Counted from the first letter of the stretch, positions 11,423 to 20,598 are shown. The stretch is DNA of 26,511 nt from Entamoeba invadens IP1 (GCF_000330505.1 NW_004191811.1:49722-76232), one strand, 5' to 3'. Translations and numbers: made by a program. The notes: generated by a model not told the origin, from the sequence alone.

Positions 11423-12306
11423 CTGAATTGTTGTTTATTTTTTAGATATTTATTCTGTTGATATCAACACTGTTTATGGCACAAATATTTTTTCAAAAAT
11501 TAATTACTTTATTATATTGTCTGATTTTATATTTTTTTAATTAAATAATTATTTTAATTTAAAACGAAACCAAATTTTAAATAAATAGTAAATTTTTTTT
11601 ATTTATTGTATTTTTTGTTTGATTATTGTAAAAAACGTTTTTGAATACTTGCTATGTTAAATAACGCTTAAGAACATAACATTGAATATACTCGTAATCG
11701 AAACAATCAAGAATACAAGAGCTCGATTCATGTATAAAAGTGTTTTTGGCATCTTTTTGTGCTTCAAATGTCGAATTTTTGATAATAATTATTAAATGAT
11801 GTTTATATTATAATTTAACTATTGTTATTAGTTTATTTTAAACATATAGATTCAATTTTTGTAATAATTTGGATCAGCTTTTTCAAACATAGTCTATCAA
11901 CATAACATGATGTTTAAAATCAATTTCAATAACAGGAACATGACAGGCACTGTAAAATATTTATCTCTATATTACATGATTTATTTTATATAAACAAAAG
12001 TTATTTTAACACCGAGTCATTTTTCTCCTCTCTTCTATAATCATTTTGTTTTTATAACGTTCATTTTACAAAATTATATTACAGAAATATACACCACATG
12101 AAGTGTGTATCAAGTCATCAATATGATTTTATAAAACACGTTTGAATATCGAAGAAACGGTTTCTATTTTTTATTTTACAAAAAAACTCGAGTCGTTTTT
12201 CTCCTCTCCAAATTAATTTTTATTAAAAATTCTGTATTTTTTACCCGTCACGCCTCTCCGCGACCAGAAAAAAGAAAAATTTCGCATTTTGTATTTTTGA
12301 AAACAA
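11423..12306. other. AT-rich spacer before assembly gap
   Basis: No coding frame. A 20-base motif starting CGAGTC(A/G)TTTTTCTCC is present twice in direct orientation, at 12013-12032 and 12189-12208 (176 bp apart), followed by a GC-richer patch at 12244-12268. These may be transposon subterminal repeats or upstream regulatory DNA of the DDE_3 gene. Confidence 0.4.
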
Positions 12307-12406
12307 NNNNNNNNNNNNNNNNNNNNNNNNNNNNNNNNNNNNNNNNNNNNNNNNNNNNNNNNNNNNNNNNNNNNNNNNNNNNNNNNNNNNNNNNNNNNNN
12401 NNNNNN
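12307..12406. other. Assembly gap (100 N)
   Basis: Exactly 100 undetermined bases, the usual placeholder for a gap of unknown size. The order and distance of what lies on either side, and the integrity of the 7.4-kb element, depend on this join. Confidence 0.98.
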
Positions 12407-12499
12407 AACGTTCAAATCAATTTGAAACCAAAAAATGACCTAAAAAAGGTAAACTTATAAACCAATTTGTTGCAATGAAAGACCATCCATTTTCTTTCA

Positions 12500-14165
12500 T
12501 TGAGCAAAAACACTGAAACAAAAACCAAACAATATCGCCACGACAAAAAGATATTTCAATTCAATTTCAAACAATCCAATATTACACTTTCGAATTTTGA
12601 TAAAAATATATTACCACCAATAATGGTTGAAAATATTAGTCAAGTCATCGATTATAATAACATATTTACTCTACCAGTCACATCTGATTCCATATTAATG
12701 AACTTACACCTTTTTAGTCAAAATTTACTTGCACATTTTCATTTTAAAGATGCACTATTTAAAGATTTCAAAACAAGACAAAAAGCTGTTTATATCGAAA
12801 AAAATATCAGGTCCCCAACAACTTGTTTCAACAACAACACAAAAAACAAATAACTACCCATTTGTTTTTGAAACTCCTAAAAAATATAATAGATTTTGTC
12901 ATAACATTTCTATAAAAACTCATTATGACATTTGTGGGGATTTAAAAAGTACAGCTACTGAATATGATATATATCCCAGAGATGTCAAACGTGTAATTAA
13001 TCGTCCGAACGACAAAATAAATGGTTTAAAAAGAGGTAGAAAAGAAGGAAACACCAAAATTGATATTGATACAATATATATGGTCATTAATAAAATTGAA
13101 AAGTTTCCTCAAAAAACAGCACTCCAAATTTCTGAAGAAGTCTCTAAAGAAAGAGCTTTTCATTTTAAAAACGTTTCAAGTTTGTTGGGTATTGATCCAA
13201 CCAAACTTATAGAAGAATCTAAAATTTCAAGAAGTAGTGTTGAAGTTATAATTCGTAAAAACAACTTTTCAAAAAAAAATAAAAAAGAACCATTACAAAG
13301 AAACACAGATTTAAGAATTAATCAACGATATGTTTATGCTCAACACATGGATATTTTATTACATTTAAATTTCATTTTTGTGTTTATTGATGAAGCGGGT
13401 ATTGACACAAATTGATCGCGTACTCAAGGAAAATCTAAAATAGGAGAAAGTTGTGATATTATTTTTCCTATCATCAGAGGGAATGCGTTCACGATTATTG
13501 CAATGATGGCACCGGGACATAAATTAATTCTTAGAATCAGAGAAACTACTAACAAAAATGAAGATTTTCTTGATTGTCTAAAAAAGGTATTTATACCACA
13601 AGTACATTGATGGTATAAATATAACTTCGTAAATTTTATTTTGGATAACGCGGGTATTCATAAAAAAGGAATAGAAGAATTGTGTGAGAGTTGTGGAATA
13701 TATGTGACTTACAATGTACCATATACTCCACAACTAAACGCAATTGAAAAATGTTTTTATCAAGCGAAATCTTATATTCAAAGGTGTATGAATTCAAAAA
13801 TTGATTTTGAGAAAGCTCTTCAACAAGTCCAATTTTTTGATAATTTAAAAGTGCCAGCAACTTTTGATAATCGAAGATGTTGTCATGTATTTAAAAGAAT
13901 TATTTGTGCTGGATTGATGAGTATAACGGAAAGTGATACCTTTGCATACCATAATCATGTTTTTAAATGGGTGGAATTGTGCAAAAGAAAGGTACATTTT
14001 CCAAATGATGCAAGAGAGTTTGAAGTTTCAAACACAAATACTCATATAAGTTATTATTGTGATTGTTTAAGTGACTCATATTATGTTGATGATAATGAAA
14101 AAGAAGGAGAAATAACAGTGAGTCAATTTATTCCACAATTATACACCAACTTCTTTAGTTTCTGA
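12500..14165 (+). pseudogene. DDE_3 (IS630/Tc1-like) transposase with two in-frame TGAs and a frame change
   Basis: Catalytic core: Asp in VFIDEAG (codon at 13389), Asp in FILDNAGIHK (13644) and Glu in YTPQLNAIEK (13746). There are 33 residues between the second Asp and the Glu, close to the DD34E of IS630/Tc1. A basic GRKEG segment and a helix-turn-helix-like stretch precede it (about 13020-13260). The N-terminal frame (12500-12853) passes into the core frame at a run of seven A near 12800, where loss of one A would make it continuous. TGA interrupts at 13413 and 13608, and Trp would be acceptable at both; elsewhere in the frame Trp is TGG. The frame ends at TGA 14163. No ATG opens the first fragment in frame; an ATG at 12475 lies in another frame. 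I call it a pseudogene, but sequencing indels or stop-codon readthrough cannot be excluded from sequence alone. Confidence 0.75.
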
Positions 14166-14976
14166 AAAATGTAATACCAATCATTCAATACGAAGTGGTT
14201 TAACAGGTTGCTTGAGTAGAGACTGGTTCTGGTTAGACGGTATAAATGATGACATTTTTACTGAATACAATAAATGTGGTTATGAAATATTGAATTTAAA
14301 CAATTGCAATGAAAGAAATAATAACAAGTTTGAGGAAGTTGTTGCAACTATAAAACAAAAAGAAAACAAATCTATCGAAAAACAAAATGTAATTTTGGCA
14401 AATACAAAAAATAAATACACAGACACTTATTTAATATTAAATAATCCAAATGAAATGTTGACTACTTGGATTTTTGAAGATTATAGAAATGTAATAAATG
14501 AAATTAACACAATAAAATGGAAAAATCCTATAACGATGTTAAGTTGGATTTACTTTGATGGACACACGTTTAACGAACCCCGCTTTATTGAAAATAGGCA
14601 TAACATTTCATCTAACATTACAAGTGTAATACTTCCAGTGTTCTATGGTATGCATTTTATGTTGTTGTACATTGTTAGAGGATCTGATAAAATTATCGTG
14701 GGAATAAACTCGCTAACATCCAAATTGTATGATTTTTACCAAGGAAAAACAGCTTTAAAACTTACCAAAATATTGATTGAATTAAAAAATGTAAATTATT
14801 ATAAAGCAGATGTTAAACAACAAAAAGACGGTATTTCATGTGGAGTTTTTGCATCTTGTTATGCAAAAAAGTTGTTAGAAAAATGCCCTGGATCAACAGA
14901 TGATTTGGAATTTTATTTAAACATAACATATCCTGAAATTTTTAGAAATGAAATGAAAAATGCTCTTATTAAATAA
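14122..14976 (+). CDS. Ulp1/SENP-like (C48) cysteine protease domain, transposon-borne
   Basis: Open frame from after TGA 14119 to TAA 14976. It overlaps the end of the transposase in the +1 frame and has no early ATG (the first is 14455), so it may be the C-terminal half of a transposase-protease fusion now out of frame. The last ~110 residues carry the C48 signature: His in GMHFMLLYIV (codon 14653), Asn in VGINSL (14707) where Ulp1 proteases normally have Asp, the oxyanion Gln six residues before Cys, and Cys in QKDGISCGVF (14839). In this family the enzyme cuts SUMO or related C-terminal Gly-Gly bonds; in transposons its role is unknown, possibly processing a polyprotein or removing SUMO from host factors. 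Ulp1 domains are known in MULE, KDZ/Zisupton and Maverick elements; pairing with a DDE_3 transposase is less familiar to me. Confidence 0.75.
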   Translation, partial: VNLFHNYTPTSLVSEKCNTNHSIRSGLTGCLSRDWFWLDGINDDIFTEYNKCGYEILNLNNCNERNNNKFEEVVATIKQKENKSIEKQNVILANTKNKYTDTYLILNNPNEMLTTWIFEDYRNVINEINTIKWKNPITMLSWIYFDGHTFNEPRFIENRHNISSNITSVILPVFYGMHFMLLYIVRGSDKIIVGINSLTSKLYDFYQGKTALKLTKILIELKNVNYYKADVKQQKDGISCGVFASCYAKKLLEKCPGSTDDLEFYLNITYPEIFRNEMKNALIK

Positions 14977-15138
14977 CACAGAAAATATTTGAATGTTATA
15001 ATATCGACTACATTCGAAATGAACAATTATTCATCAACATATTTAAATAATGAAATTTGAAACAATTTATTAAACAAATTATTATGTTTAATACACGTTT
15101 CAATTATAAATATTAAATTGAAAATATAAACCCCATAT

Positions 15139-15645
15139 TTTCTCGACTGTTTTTTGTAATAACAAACTTAAATTAATTTACACTGTTTTTTGAATGAAAG
15201 GAAGTGATTTTTCAACTTACAATATAAGTTTATCTTTAAAAATATGAATTGGAAAACTGAAGCAATATATTAAAATGTTTTTCTGTGGCAAAACAAACAA
15301 AAATAATTATAATTGTATTATATCCCGTAATTACTGATCAAAATTCCACATTATTTATATTTTTGTTTATATTTTTTAATTTGTAAATTGAAATGCCACA
15401 TAAACTGGTGGTTTCTACAAAACAAAAATGCACATCTGATTGGTCCGTTTTTTTCAATAGCAGATAATGCTTAAAACATTGGTGACGTGGCGGTTTAAAA
15501 AAATCGTTGAAATGAAATAACATTCAAATTAACACAATAAAAAAGATTTAAAAGGCGGGAAAAAACCCAAATATAATCTACACAAAACTTTTCATTATTT
15601 GTAAATTGCTCTATTTCGGGCTGACAAAATTGACTATTAAAGGTA
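15139..15645. repeat. Right long terminal inverted repeat
   Basis: Inverted copy of 8269-8775 with no difference detected by reading. It begins 162 bp after the stop codon of the protease domain. TA follows at 15646-15647. Confidence 0.85.
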
Positions 15646-15647
15646 TA

Positions 15648-16978
15648 TTTAGAGGTCAAACTGAATTTTTTGTTTAATTTTGGCAAGAAAAAATAATAGT
15701 TAAATAAAATAGTTTTTGGTATGTTTTGGTTGATTTTTTTTAAATTTGGAATTCTAAATTTTAATTCAGCAATAATAATTTTTGGTAAATTATAATAATA
15801 AACTTAAGTGTTTTTAATTTGAGAAAATTGTATTTTTTAATCAATTTGTACATTATGAAATTTGCAAAACAGTAACCAATTTTTGGGTAGTAACCATGTA
15901 TCACACCCCTATAATATTCAACACCGACAATTTGTTTTAAATAATAATTGATAATTCATAGTGTAACATTAAACACAATTTTCAACGACCATTTAAATGT
16001 GTTTGGAAAGGGATTATACACATAACTAATTATAAATATTATTTATTTTTTAAAAATGATATAAATTGTTTTTGTAAGCCAAAACAAACTGTTAAATTTT
16101 TGTGCAACTCGATCCAAAGTTGTTATCAAGTTGTATTGAATTTTAAATAAAAACTATTATTATTTTTTTCATTATCAAATGTGCTGTTTAGAACACAACC
16201 AAATGAACATAAAAAATATATTTATTTGGTATCGTCCAACCTTGTAATGTCAATTTATATTTTTTAATTTTCATTCATTGAAACAACAAACTGTCATTTA
16301 AATTAATTTGTGTCAAAATTTTAAATCACTTTATTCTATATTTTAGTTTTAATAATGTTAATATTTAAAATGAAAAATATATAAAAACTCTTTTTGTGTT
16401 TTATTTGATACACTGATTCATGTTTAATGAATACAATGAAACAGTGATTACTTCAAGGTTGAACAAGTTAAATTATATGTCAAGTTCTAACACAGAATGT
16501 AATGACAACATTATTATTTTACCTCAATCCAATGACATTTTCCTATTATTTATTTATGCCATTCAATCAAAATATTTTCTCAATAACTTATTTGTTTTAT
16601 TTTTCTTTAGTTTTTGGTTTAAATATTAAAATTTTTCTTATTTGTTTTTTCTGGTTATTATTTGTTTTTCAAAACACTTTTGGTCTTATTATTTGAAGAA
16701 CCGAATAAAGTGCAGTTTTGAGCGTATTATTCAAAAACATTACCAAAACAGCATATTTTTAATTTTTATAATTATTTTCATTAAATTGAGCAAAATAATT
16801 CTTTTGTGAATAGGATTTTTTATTTTATCCAAAAAGATAAAATGCCATTATTTCTTTTTCAAAAAACGATTATTTAATTGAGGTTTGCAGTCCTGGTTTT
16901 AAGAACAAAAAAATACAATTAAAATATGGTTTTGAATATATATTAAAATGGTAAATAATTGATGATGTGGGTATTTTA
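15648..16978. other. AT-rich intergenic DNA between two transposons
   Basis: No convincing gene. It contains the inverted copy of the 16-base GGGGTGTGATA-type motif (15897-15912) and a short hairpin, TTTTATC/GATAAAA (about 16833-16851). Two overlapping small frames at 16420-16696 are AT-rich and Phe/Leu-rich by composition and are not called. Confidence 0.5.
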
Positions 16979-16985
16979 TGGCTGT

Positions 16986-17019
16986 TCGGCGACTTTTGAG
17001 TGCACTCAAAAGTCGCCGA
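16986..17019. repeat. 34-bp perfect palindrome at left transposon end
   Basis: A perfect palindrome centred between 17002 and 17003 with half-site TCGGCGACTTTTGAGTG. It begins a few bases inside the left end of the Harbinger-like element. It could form a cruciform or hairpin and may be a paired transposase-binding site. Confidence 0.9.
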
Positions 17020-17255
17020 CTTATAAACAAACTACAAAACTATTGATATTAATTCGTATTACTATAATTTTTAAAATATCAAATATGCACAATTCTATCA
17101 AAAGTTGTTATAAATATTATAACAACAATTAAAATTTTATAATTTAAAAACACTTTTAAATACAATAATAAACAACAGTTTATTTTAAAATATTATTAAA
17201 ATCAAAAAATTTAAATTTTAAAATAAGATCACCACAATAACAAAATTGCCGTTCT

Positions 17256-19730
17256 TCAAAAATCAATTTCATCGTTAATTTCATTCATTAAACTTTCTGA
17301 AAAAATGATTTCTCCCACTTCTCCACATGGAAAAGGTCTCAGTAATGATGTGGCATCATCAACCAACTCATTTGTAGTTGAAGAATGTGGTTCAGTTGGA
17401 ATAACTATTTGTTGAATTGCTCTTGAAGAATTTCCAACACCCAGAAATTCGTTTATTGAATTGTATTGTCTTAAATTGTTTTCGTTGTGAACTAGTTTTG
17501 CTCTATGATACTCTCCACTCAATTTTGACACAATTTCTCCAGCAATTCGTGGGAGTTGAATTGGGGTTGTTCCAATGGGGGTCGAATAATCTCCATCTGC
17601 CATTCTTTTGAAGAGATAAAAAGGAAACTTTCTTAATGGCTTTTTTGATATGTGGTAATAACAAAGTGAATGAGCAATATTGACTAGAGACTCATAATCT
17701 CTTTTTAATAGCCCGTATTTGTTTCTCATCAACTTAAATAATATTATCAATCGACTAAAATGATTTTCAACGAGAATTCTGACACTTGAGTGAACTGCAT
17801 TGTACGCTTTAATAAGTGAATTGTCTACTTTTGTTAATAACATCATTGATTCACATTCAATTGTGCCCCGCTCACATTCAAAATGGTTCGAATCAATAAT
17901 AAACTCAACATTCGAAATTTCGAGCACGCCCAAGATTTGATATGTTGAGTTTGAAACATCCTCAAAATTTGTTTCAAAAGTTGTAGTGCAACACACCCTA
18001 CATTTGGCATCTCTTTCTGTCACGTCAACTTGTCTGAACAATGTGTATAGTTCTATTTCCTGCACTGTTTCCGTATCAAAGTGAACTATTTCGACAATAG
18101 AACCACTTACACCTCCTTTAAATACACTGTTTTTTAAAGTTCCTTCGAAGTTTCCTCTAATTCTCAATCTATGTTCAGAACCATTCATCATTAGACTCAT
18201 ATTGATCAAGTAATCTTCTGTTAATACAATCTGTTCGTTTTTTCCAGTTTTGGGATAAGGTATCAAAGTTTGTCCGACTCCTCTGTATCCACTATCTGCA
18301 AGTACCCACTCATTTTCCAAAACAAAACTGGGATCCCAATTACACTTGTAGACAGTTAAATCGTTTGTTGCGCATTGTTGAGTATTTGACACTTTAACAG
18401 CCATTCCATCACAGTTAACACAAACTTCTGTTTTGAGCCCATTACAGTGATGTTTAAATGTAAAATATCTACCATCCTTTACTTTGCGTTCATTTTCTGA
18501 TGTTTTTAGTTGTGTTGAAATCATTTGGTCTCTTCCATCAACGATGTAAAATGAATGTCCAAGTTGAGGAATAAACCTTAAATAATCTTGACTTCTGCCT
18601 GTTGCCAAATTTACACTAAGTTTTTGGGGAATACAATTTAAACTTTCAATAAAAATCCTTTTCATTTTTACTGCAAAAAGTAAATATGATCTTTCTAAAT
18701 ATTTCGAAATAAAACTAATTTTTGAATTTTTACAAATCTGTTTTTCTTCTGAAATGTTGCTTCTTTTTCTATAATCAAATATATCATATAATGTTTTGTA
18801 ATCAAATGCGTGTTTGAGGAATGTAAGTAGCAATAAAAACAATTCTTTTGGATTCAAAATTTGATTTTCGTTTACTGAAAGTATATTTAAATCAATTCGC
18901 TGTTTAACATATTTTCTGTTTACAGCGTCCCATCTTCCATTGTATAGTATTATATCAAAAATATCGTCAAATTCATCATTTGTGAATCCTGTTAAATCAA
19001 CAATTGTTGATGATGTACGTTTTAAAAACACTTTTATTGGATAATTTAAACGTTTTTCATTGGAAGTGGGTTTTGTTGGGTATGTGGATTCTATTGTTAT
19101 TTCTGAGTTATAATCAATTTCATTTTCACTTCGACGACGCTGTCTTGTTGGTGTGTCTCCCGTGTGATATTCTTCAAATTCTTCCTCATTGACAATTAAT
19201 GATCTTTGCAATGCAATTAAAGTGTTGTTACGTGATGGTTGTTTCTGAGTTTCGACCATGGTCAAAAGTGGTTGAGGATGTTCAGTTGTTTGGTATGTTG
19301 TTTGTGTAGCTTCATTGTACTGTGAATTGTGTATCGAATTATCAGGGTTAATGTTATGAGTGTTTTGAATATTCTGGTGTTGAAATATTTGTTGTATGTG
19401 AAGGGTCTGTGGAATTAAATTGACACTTTGTTGACTTTGTGCAATATGTGTTGATTGGCTGTTATTTTGAGAGTTAGTTAAAGACCGTTGTGTCAACTGA
19501 TTAACTTCACTTTGTGTTGTTTGTAATATCAGTTGATTTGTAGTAATTTGTTGTATAGATACTTCCTCCATATATTGAGTTGATTTGACGTTTCTTTTTA
19601 TTTTCTTTTTGTTATTTCTTGTTCCTTTCTTTATCGTTCGTTTGAGTGGTGGGTGATTTGTGTGTATATTAGCTTCTTGATTGACATGAGAAGAAAACGT
19701 GTGTAGAAAACGTAGAGGTGTGGTGCTCAT
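17256..19730 (-). CDS. DDE_Tnp_4-type (PIF/Harbinger-like) transposase, 824 aa
   Basis: Intact frame, ATG at 19730 to TGA at 17256. Residues ~28-48 are very basic (nuclear-localisation-like). Residues ~55-165 are Gln/Asn/Thr-rich low complexity. The catalytic region follows: Asp398 in YIVDGRD, then KHHCNGLKTEV, Asp479 in VLADSGYRG and Glu655 in SSVRILVENHF, matching the Harbinger pattern of a Lys-His stretch, DSGY and R-x3-E-x2-F. About 175 residues separate the second Asp from the Glu, much more than the usual ~35-60. That insert holds a cluster of Cys (577, 580, 581, 619, 625), which might bind a metal. In the cell the enzyme would cut its own TIRs and insert at TTA/TAA sites in the nucleus. 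The family assignment rests on motifs plus the TTA duplication; another IS5-related family is the main alternative. Confidence 0.8.
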   Translation of the reverse strand: MSTTPLRFLHTFSSHVNQEANIHTNHPPLKRTIKKGTRNNKKKIKRNVKSTQYMEEVSIQQITTNQLILQTTQSEVNQLTQRSLTNSQNNSQSTHIAQSQQSVNLIPQTLHIQQIFQHQNIQNTHNINPDNSIHNSQYNEATQTTYQTTEHPQPLLTMVETQKQPSRNNTLIALQRSLIVNEEEFEEYHTGDTPTRQRRRSENEIDYNSEITIESTYPTKPTSNEKRLNYPIKVFLKRTSSTIVDLTGFTNDEFDDIFDIILYNGRWDAVNRKYVKQRIDLNILSVNENQILNPKELFLLLLTFLKHAFDYKTLYDIFDYRKRSNISEEKQICKNSKISFISKYLERSYLLFAVKMKRIFIESLNCIPQKLSVNLATGRSQDYLRFIPQLGHSFYIVDGRDQMISTQLKTSENERKVKDGRYFTFKHHCNGLKTEVCVNCDGMAVKVSNTQQCATNDLTVYKCNWDPSFVLENEWVLADSGYRGVGQTLIPYPKTGKNEQIVLTEDYLINMSLMMNGSEHRLRIRGNFEGTLKNSVFKGGVSGSIVEIVHFDTETVQEIELYTLFRQVDVTERDAKCRVCCTTTFETNFEDVSNSTYQILGVLEISNVEFIIDSNHFECERGTIECESMMLLTKVDNSLIKAYNAVHSSVRILVENHFSRLIILFKLMRNKYGLLKRDYESLVNIAHSLCYYHISKKPLRKFPFYLFKRMADGDYSTPIGTTPIQLPRIAGEIVSKLSGEYHRAKLVHNENNLRQYNSINEFLGVGNSSRAIQQIVIPTEPHSSTTNELVDDATSLLRPFPCGEVGEIIFSESLMNEINDEIDF

Positions 19731-19993
19731 GTAATTGTAAGATTATTTTTGAGTTTCATTTTAATCTCAAGTTTGTTTTTTGTGGCAAAATGAATTTTTA
19801 CTTATTTCTTTTTTGCCTTTTGTTTCTTTTTCTCACAAAATCACCATTATTATTCATCAATTTTTATTTTATTTTTTATTTTTTTTATAGTTTTTTTAAA
19901 TAATTATTTAATTATTTTAAAATAGTTTTGATATTGATTAATTTATCTTTTTTATAAGTAAATTTTATTGTATTTAAATTATAAATATAGGTC

Positions 19994-20052
19994 AGCGACT
20001 TTTGATATGACTAAAAAGTCGGCGACTTTTTAGTAAACTCAAAAGTCGCCGA
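19994..20052. repeat. Interleaved palindromes at right transposon end
   Basis: The CGACTTTT motif occurs three times in alternating orientation. ACTAAAAAGTCG (20010-20021) and its complement (20023-20034) form a near-perfect hairpin. The latter also pairs imperfectly with the terminal half ending in AAAAGTCGCCG at 20051, so two alternative foldbacks share an arm. These match the half-site of the left-end palindrome and probably represent transposase-binding sites. Confidence 0.75.
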
Positions 20053-20159
20053 ACAGCTATTAGAGTAAAAAATGGAGACGCCTGAGTTATATTTTTCAAA
20101 TTATTTTTAAATTATAATAAAACCATATATTTATTATAATTGGGTTAGTTTAAATTTAG

Positions 20160-20245
20160 TTGGTTAGCTAACTATAGTTCAGTCAGCTAAAGGGGTATAT
20201 GGTTAACTAACTATAAAATACAGTCAAACCTCGAATTGGGTTTCT
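20160..20245. repeat. Short direct repeats and pogo-like end motif
   Basis: TGGTTAGCTAACTATA (about 20161) recurs as TGGTTAACTAACTATA (about 20200), 15 of 16 bases the same. Immediately after, TACAGTCAAACCTCG at 20219 looks like the terminal sequence of a pogo/Tigger-type transposon with TA in front. No matching opposite end was found, so it is probably a relic. Confidence 0.35.
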
Positions 20246-20280
20246 TATCAAACGGAGACACATTATTATTCTTTATTATT

Positions 20281-20522
20281 ACAGTCCCTCAAGCGAGCCT
20301 AATAGGAAAAGCTTGCTTTCTAGGATTGTTTTTGAAAATATAGTTAATTTAATCATAATATTTATATAATTAATAGTTAATTATTAAAAATATTATTTGA
20401 AAATTTGTGTTGATTAATGTGGAACAAATAAAAAATTTGAAAATAAAATGAATAATTTATTTTTAGTTTATATAATAGAAATAATCAAAAAACAATCTCA
20501 TAAGGTTAGCTTGAGGGACTGT
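20281..20522. mobile_element. 242-bp MITE
   Basis: The ends ACAGTCCCTCAAGC at 20281 and its complement at 20509-20522 are identical over 14 bp and similar for 8 more. TATT flanks both sides (20277-20280 and 20523-20526). The interior is AT-rich with no coding frame. The right end is only 76 bp upstream of the next gene's ATG, so it lies in that gene's promoter region. Confidence 0.6.
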
Positions 20523-20541
20523 TATTCAAAAAGAATATCAA

Positions 20542-20598
20542 CTTATAAAATATAAAAATAAACGAAAAACTGAACGAAATTATTGATCTCACAAATCC
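20542..20598 (+). promoter_or_regulatory. Putative Entamoeba core promoter of the flavoprotein gene
   Basis: A TATA-like A/T block (TATAAAATATAAAAATAAA, about 20544-20562) is followed by GAAC at 20572-20575, 24 bases before the ATG. TATA-like, GAAC and initiator elements are the known Entamoeba core promoter parts; short 5' untranslated regions are normal there. No clear initiator consensus is visible. Confidence 0.35.

Larger units (their letters stand above)
8269..15645. mobile_element. 7.4-kb composite element: long TIRs, DDE_3 transposase, Ulp1-like protease
   Basis: Bounded by inverted arms 8269-8775 and 15139-15645 (507 bp, no mismatch found by reading; coordinates keep register without indels until the inner boundary). 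The termini read TACCTTTAATAGTCA. TA lies immediately outside on both sides (8267-8268 and 15646-15647), as expected for IS630/Tc1-type insertion. Cargo: a DDE_1 transposase pseudogene (minus, probably a nested insertion), a 100-N gap, a broken DDE_3 transposase (plus) and a C48 protease domain (plus) ending only 162 bp before the right arm. The closeness of the DDE_3 gene to the right arm, together with the TA duplication, makes it the probable mobiliser. Seen: arms, ORFs, gap. Inferred: that the arms are the ends of one transposon. Confidence 0.65.
16979..20059 (-). mobile_element. PIF/Harbinger-like DNA transposon, apparently complete
   Basis: A 3081-bp element. Ends: TGGCTGTTCGGCGACTTTTG at 16979 and the inverted TAGCTGTTCGGCGACTTTTG ending at 20059. 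TTA is duplicated outside (16976-16978 and 20060-20062), which fits the TWA target duplication of PIF/Harbinger. One intact 824-residue DDE protein fills it on the minus strand. Harbingers usually also carry a Myb-like second gene; none is seen, so this element uses a single protein or depends on a relative elsewhere. The intact frame and matching ends suggest a young copy. Confidence 0.8.

Noticed and set aside
14118..14158. Possible 41-bp intron (GTGAGT...CTTTAG) joining transposase and protease
   Set aside because: Splicing it leads into the third frame, which stops soon after, not into the protease frame.
8797..15912. Reading the GGGGTGTGATA pair as ends of a hAT element
   Set aside because: No 8-bp duplication is present, no hAT transposase lies between, and the motif positions cross the long-arm boundaries.
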